NCBI RefSeq assembly: GCF_023718305.1
Contig: NZ_QEYO01000005.1
Location: forward strand, 124,001-188,000
DNA: 64,000 bases
Reading direction: 5' to 3'
Origin: Gramella sp. AN32
GTDB lineage: Bacteria > Bacteroidota > Bacteroidia > Flavobacteriales > Flavobacteriaceae
The position numbers and the translations under genes are program-made. This document shows positions 63,232-64,000 of the stretch, piece by piece. Each line of letters opens with the position of its first letter. Position 1 is the first letter of the stretch. The notes under the pieces were generated by a model. That model ran no database searches. It was not told where the DNA came from and worked only from the letters and a program-made list of their open reading frames with translations.

Positions 63232-64000
63232 ATGAAAAATTCAATCGTTTCAATCGTTTCATTCATTTTTTTATTTTTTAGCTATATTTCTTCTGCACAA
63301 GAAAATAATGAGCCCGCACCTAATCAGAAAGACAAATTACCGATTCTAAATATTAGCGCTACACTGTATTCAGATAAACAGGTGAGCGATATAACCTTCT
63401 CCAAATTAATTTTTAAAGATTTAAATTATTTGATACTTGGTGATGATTCTCCACAGCAAGGTATTAGTTATGAATATAAAGAAGATCTTTCTTCATTAAA
63501 GTTGAGCGGATATGTGGCAGATTTCAATTGGAACGGTAAAAAAAATGGTTTTGTTACCATAGACGGTGAATTTAAAACTAAAAATGGTATATATTTTTTT
63601 GATAAAGAAAAAGGGGGTAGTCAGGCTAAAGTCACAGGGAATATCTTTTTTACTATAGATAGTTATAGAAGTTATAAGAGTTTATTTTCTGAAAAGAATG
63701 GTCAATCTGAATGGAATAAGGCTAGGCAGCAAGCTTATATACGTACCAATTATCAAAAAGTTCAATTATTACAAGATTTATATACCAAGTACAAAACCCT
63801 TTTTTCGATAGCCTCTAAGATCAATTATCCGGTCGAATCTCTTTCAATTAAGGATACTATTAGAAAAAATGCAGAGCCTTATCTGGAAGACCACAAAATA
63901 GAATTTGAATTTTTAGAAGACGCTGAGTTTGATTTAAGTAAGTATAAGGTTAATTCTACGATAGAATCTATAATTGAATTTCAGAATATAAATAAATTAA
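63232..64000 (+). CDS. secreted protein of unknown function, cut by the window edge
   Basis: ATG at 63232, open to the last base (256 codons, no stop). N-terminal signal peptide: SIVSIVSFIFLFFSYISSAQ, cleavage after SSAQ (about residue 23). The mature part has a proline/asparagine-rich start, then beta strands with an invariant-looking NWNGKKNGFVTIDGEFKTKN and later a helical KARQQAYIRTNYQKV. I recognise no family; the length of the rest is unknown. Confidence 0.7.
   Translation, partial: MKNSIVSIVSFIFLFFSYISSAQENNEPAPNQKDKLPILNISATLYSDKQVSDITFSKLIFKDLNYLILGDDSPQQGISYEYKEDLSSLKLSGYVADFNWNGKKNGFVTIDGEFKTKNGIYFFDKEKGGSQAKVTGNIFFTIDSYRSYKSLFSEKNGQSEWNKARQQAYIRTNYQKVQLLQDLYTKYKTLFSIASKINYPVESLSIKDTIRKNAEPYLEDHKIEFEFLEDAEFDLSKYKVNSTIESIIEFQNINKL

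Noticed and set aside
1-64000. CRISPR arrays, tRNA or rRNA genes
   Set aside because: No regularly spaced repeats and no tRNA or rRNA signature was found when reading both strands.

Overview
The window looks like chromosome from a marine-type member of the Flavobacteriaceae (Bacteroidota), near Gramella/Christiangramia, Salegentibacter or Zunongwangia. This genus-level guess is inference. What supports the family is the low GC content, Bacteroidota-type -7 promoter boxes (TAnnTTTG) in front of many genes, a TonB receptor with a carboxypeptidase-like N-terminal domain, PorT-like barrels, and genus-typical intergenic repeat words such as CATTGCGAG..GAAGCAATCTC. No rRNA, tRNA, CRISPR array or complete transposon was found.

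Layout. 1-11 kb: housekeeping genes (end of a NUDIX hydrolase, M14 peptidase lipoprotein, PQQ-type sugar dehydrogenase with a TonB receptor, coaD, ddl, a PASTA protein, an RluD-type pseudouridine synthase, yaaA, a uracil-DNA-glycosylase-fold protein) and two tiny genes missed by length cut-offs (ribosomal protein THX and a 47-residue protein). 11-18 kb: a complete trpEGDCFBA operon on the minus strand, headed by an 18-residue leader peptide with three tandem Trp codons and an intrinsic terminator, a classical attenuator. 18-29 kb: a MarR/nitroreductase/YceI operon, rhodanese, SDR, a DEDDh exonuclease fused to GIY-YIG, a sterol-desaturase-type hydroxylase, DUF808, rlmF and a DEAD-box helicase.

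30-48.5 kb: an assimilatory nitrate gene set: nirB, nirD, DUF4202, a NarX-like sensor kinase and NarL-like regulator, narK, a single-chain nitrate reductase fused to its own FAD/NAD and Fe-S electron-transfer module, a rubredoxin fused to a siroheme-less nitrite-reductase fold, then moaA and cobA for the molybdenum and siroheme cofactors, and an outer-membrane barrel. The promoters of nirB, narK and the barrel carry the same inverted heptamer (AAGTA-N4-TACTT core), always next to a -7 box. This is a candidate operator for the NarL-like regulator. A crushed remnant of moeA joined to the end of mobA sits behind the divergent promoter.

48.5-64 kb: an accessory region made of unrelated single genes, nearly all on the minus strand: a BlaR1-type metalloprotease fused to a cell-wall amidase with a BlaI repressor, DUF1572, GNAT, a beta-lactamase-fold hydrolase, a TlpA-like thioredoxin, a barrel, a frameshifted proline iminopeptidase, ParDE, a prolyl oligopeptidase and an ACT protein. 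They are separated by several intergenic repeat families, one of which recurs four times in one orientation in a manner reminiscent of cassette recombination sites. The region also holds two apparent group II intron 3' ends and IS21-like end fragments. A roughly 390-bp inverted repeat brackets the 44.2-51.9 kb segment. The right edge cuts a secreted protein of unknown function.
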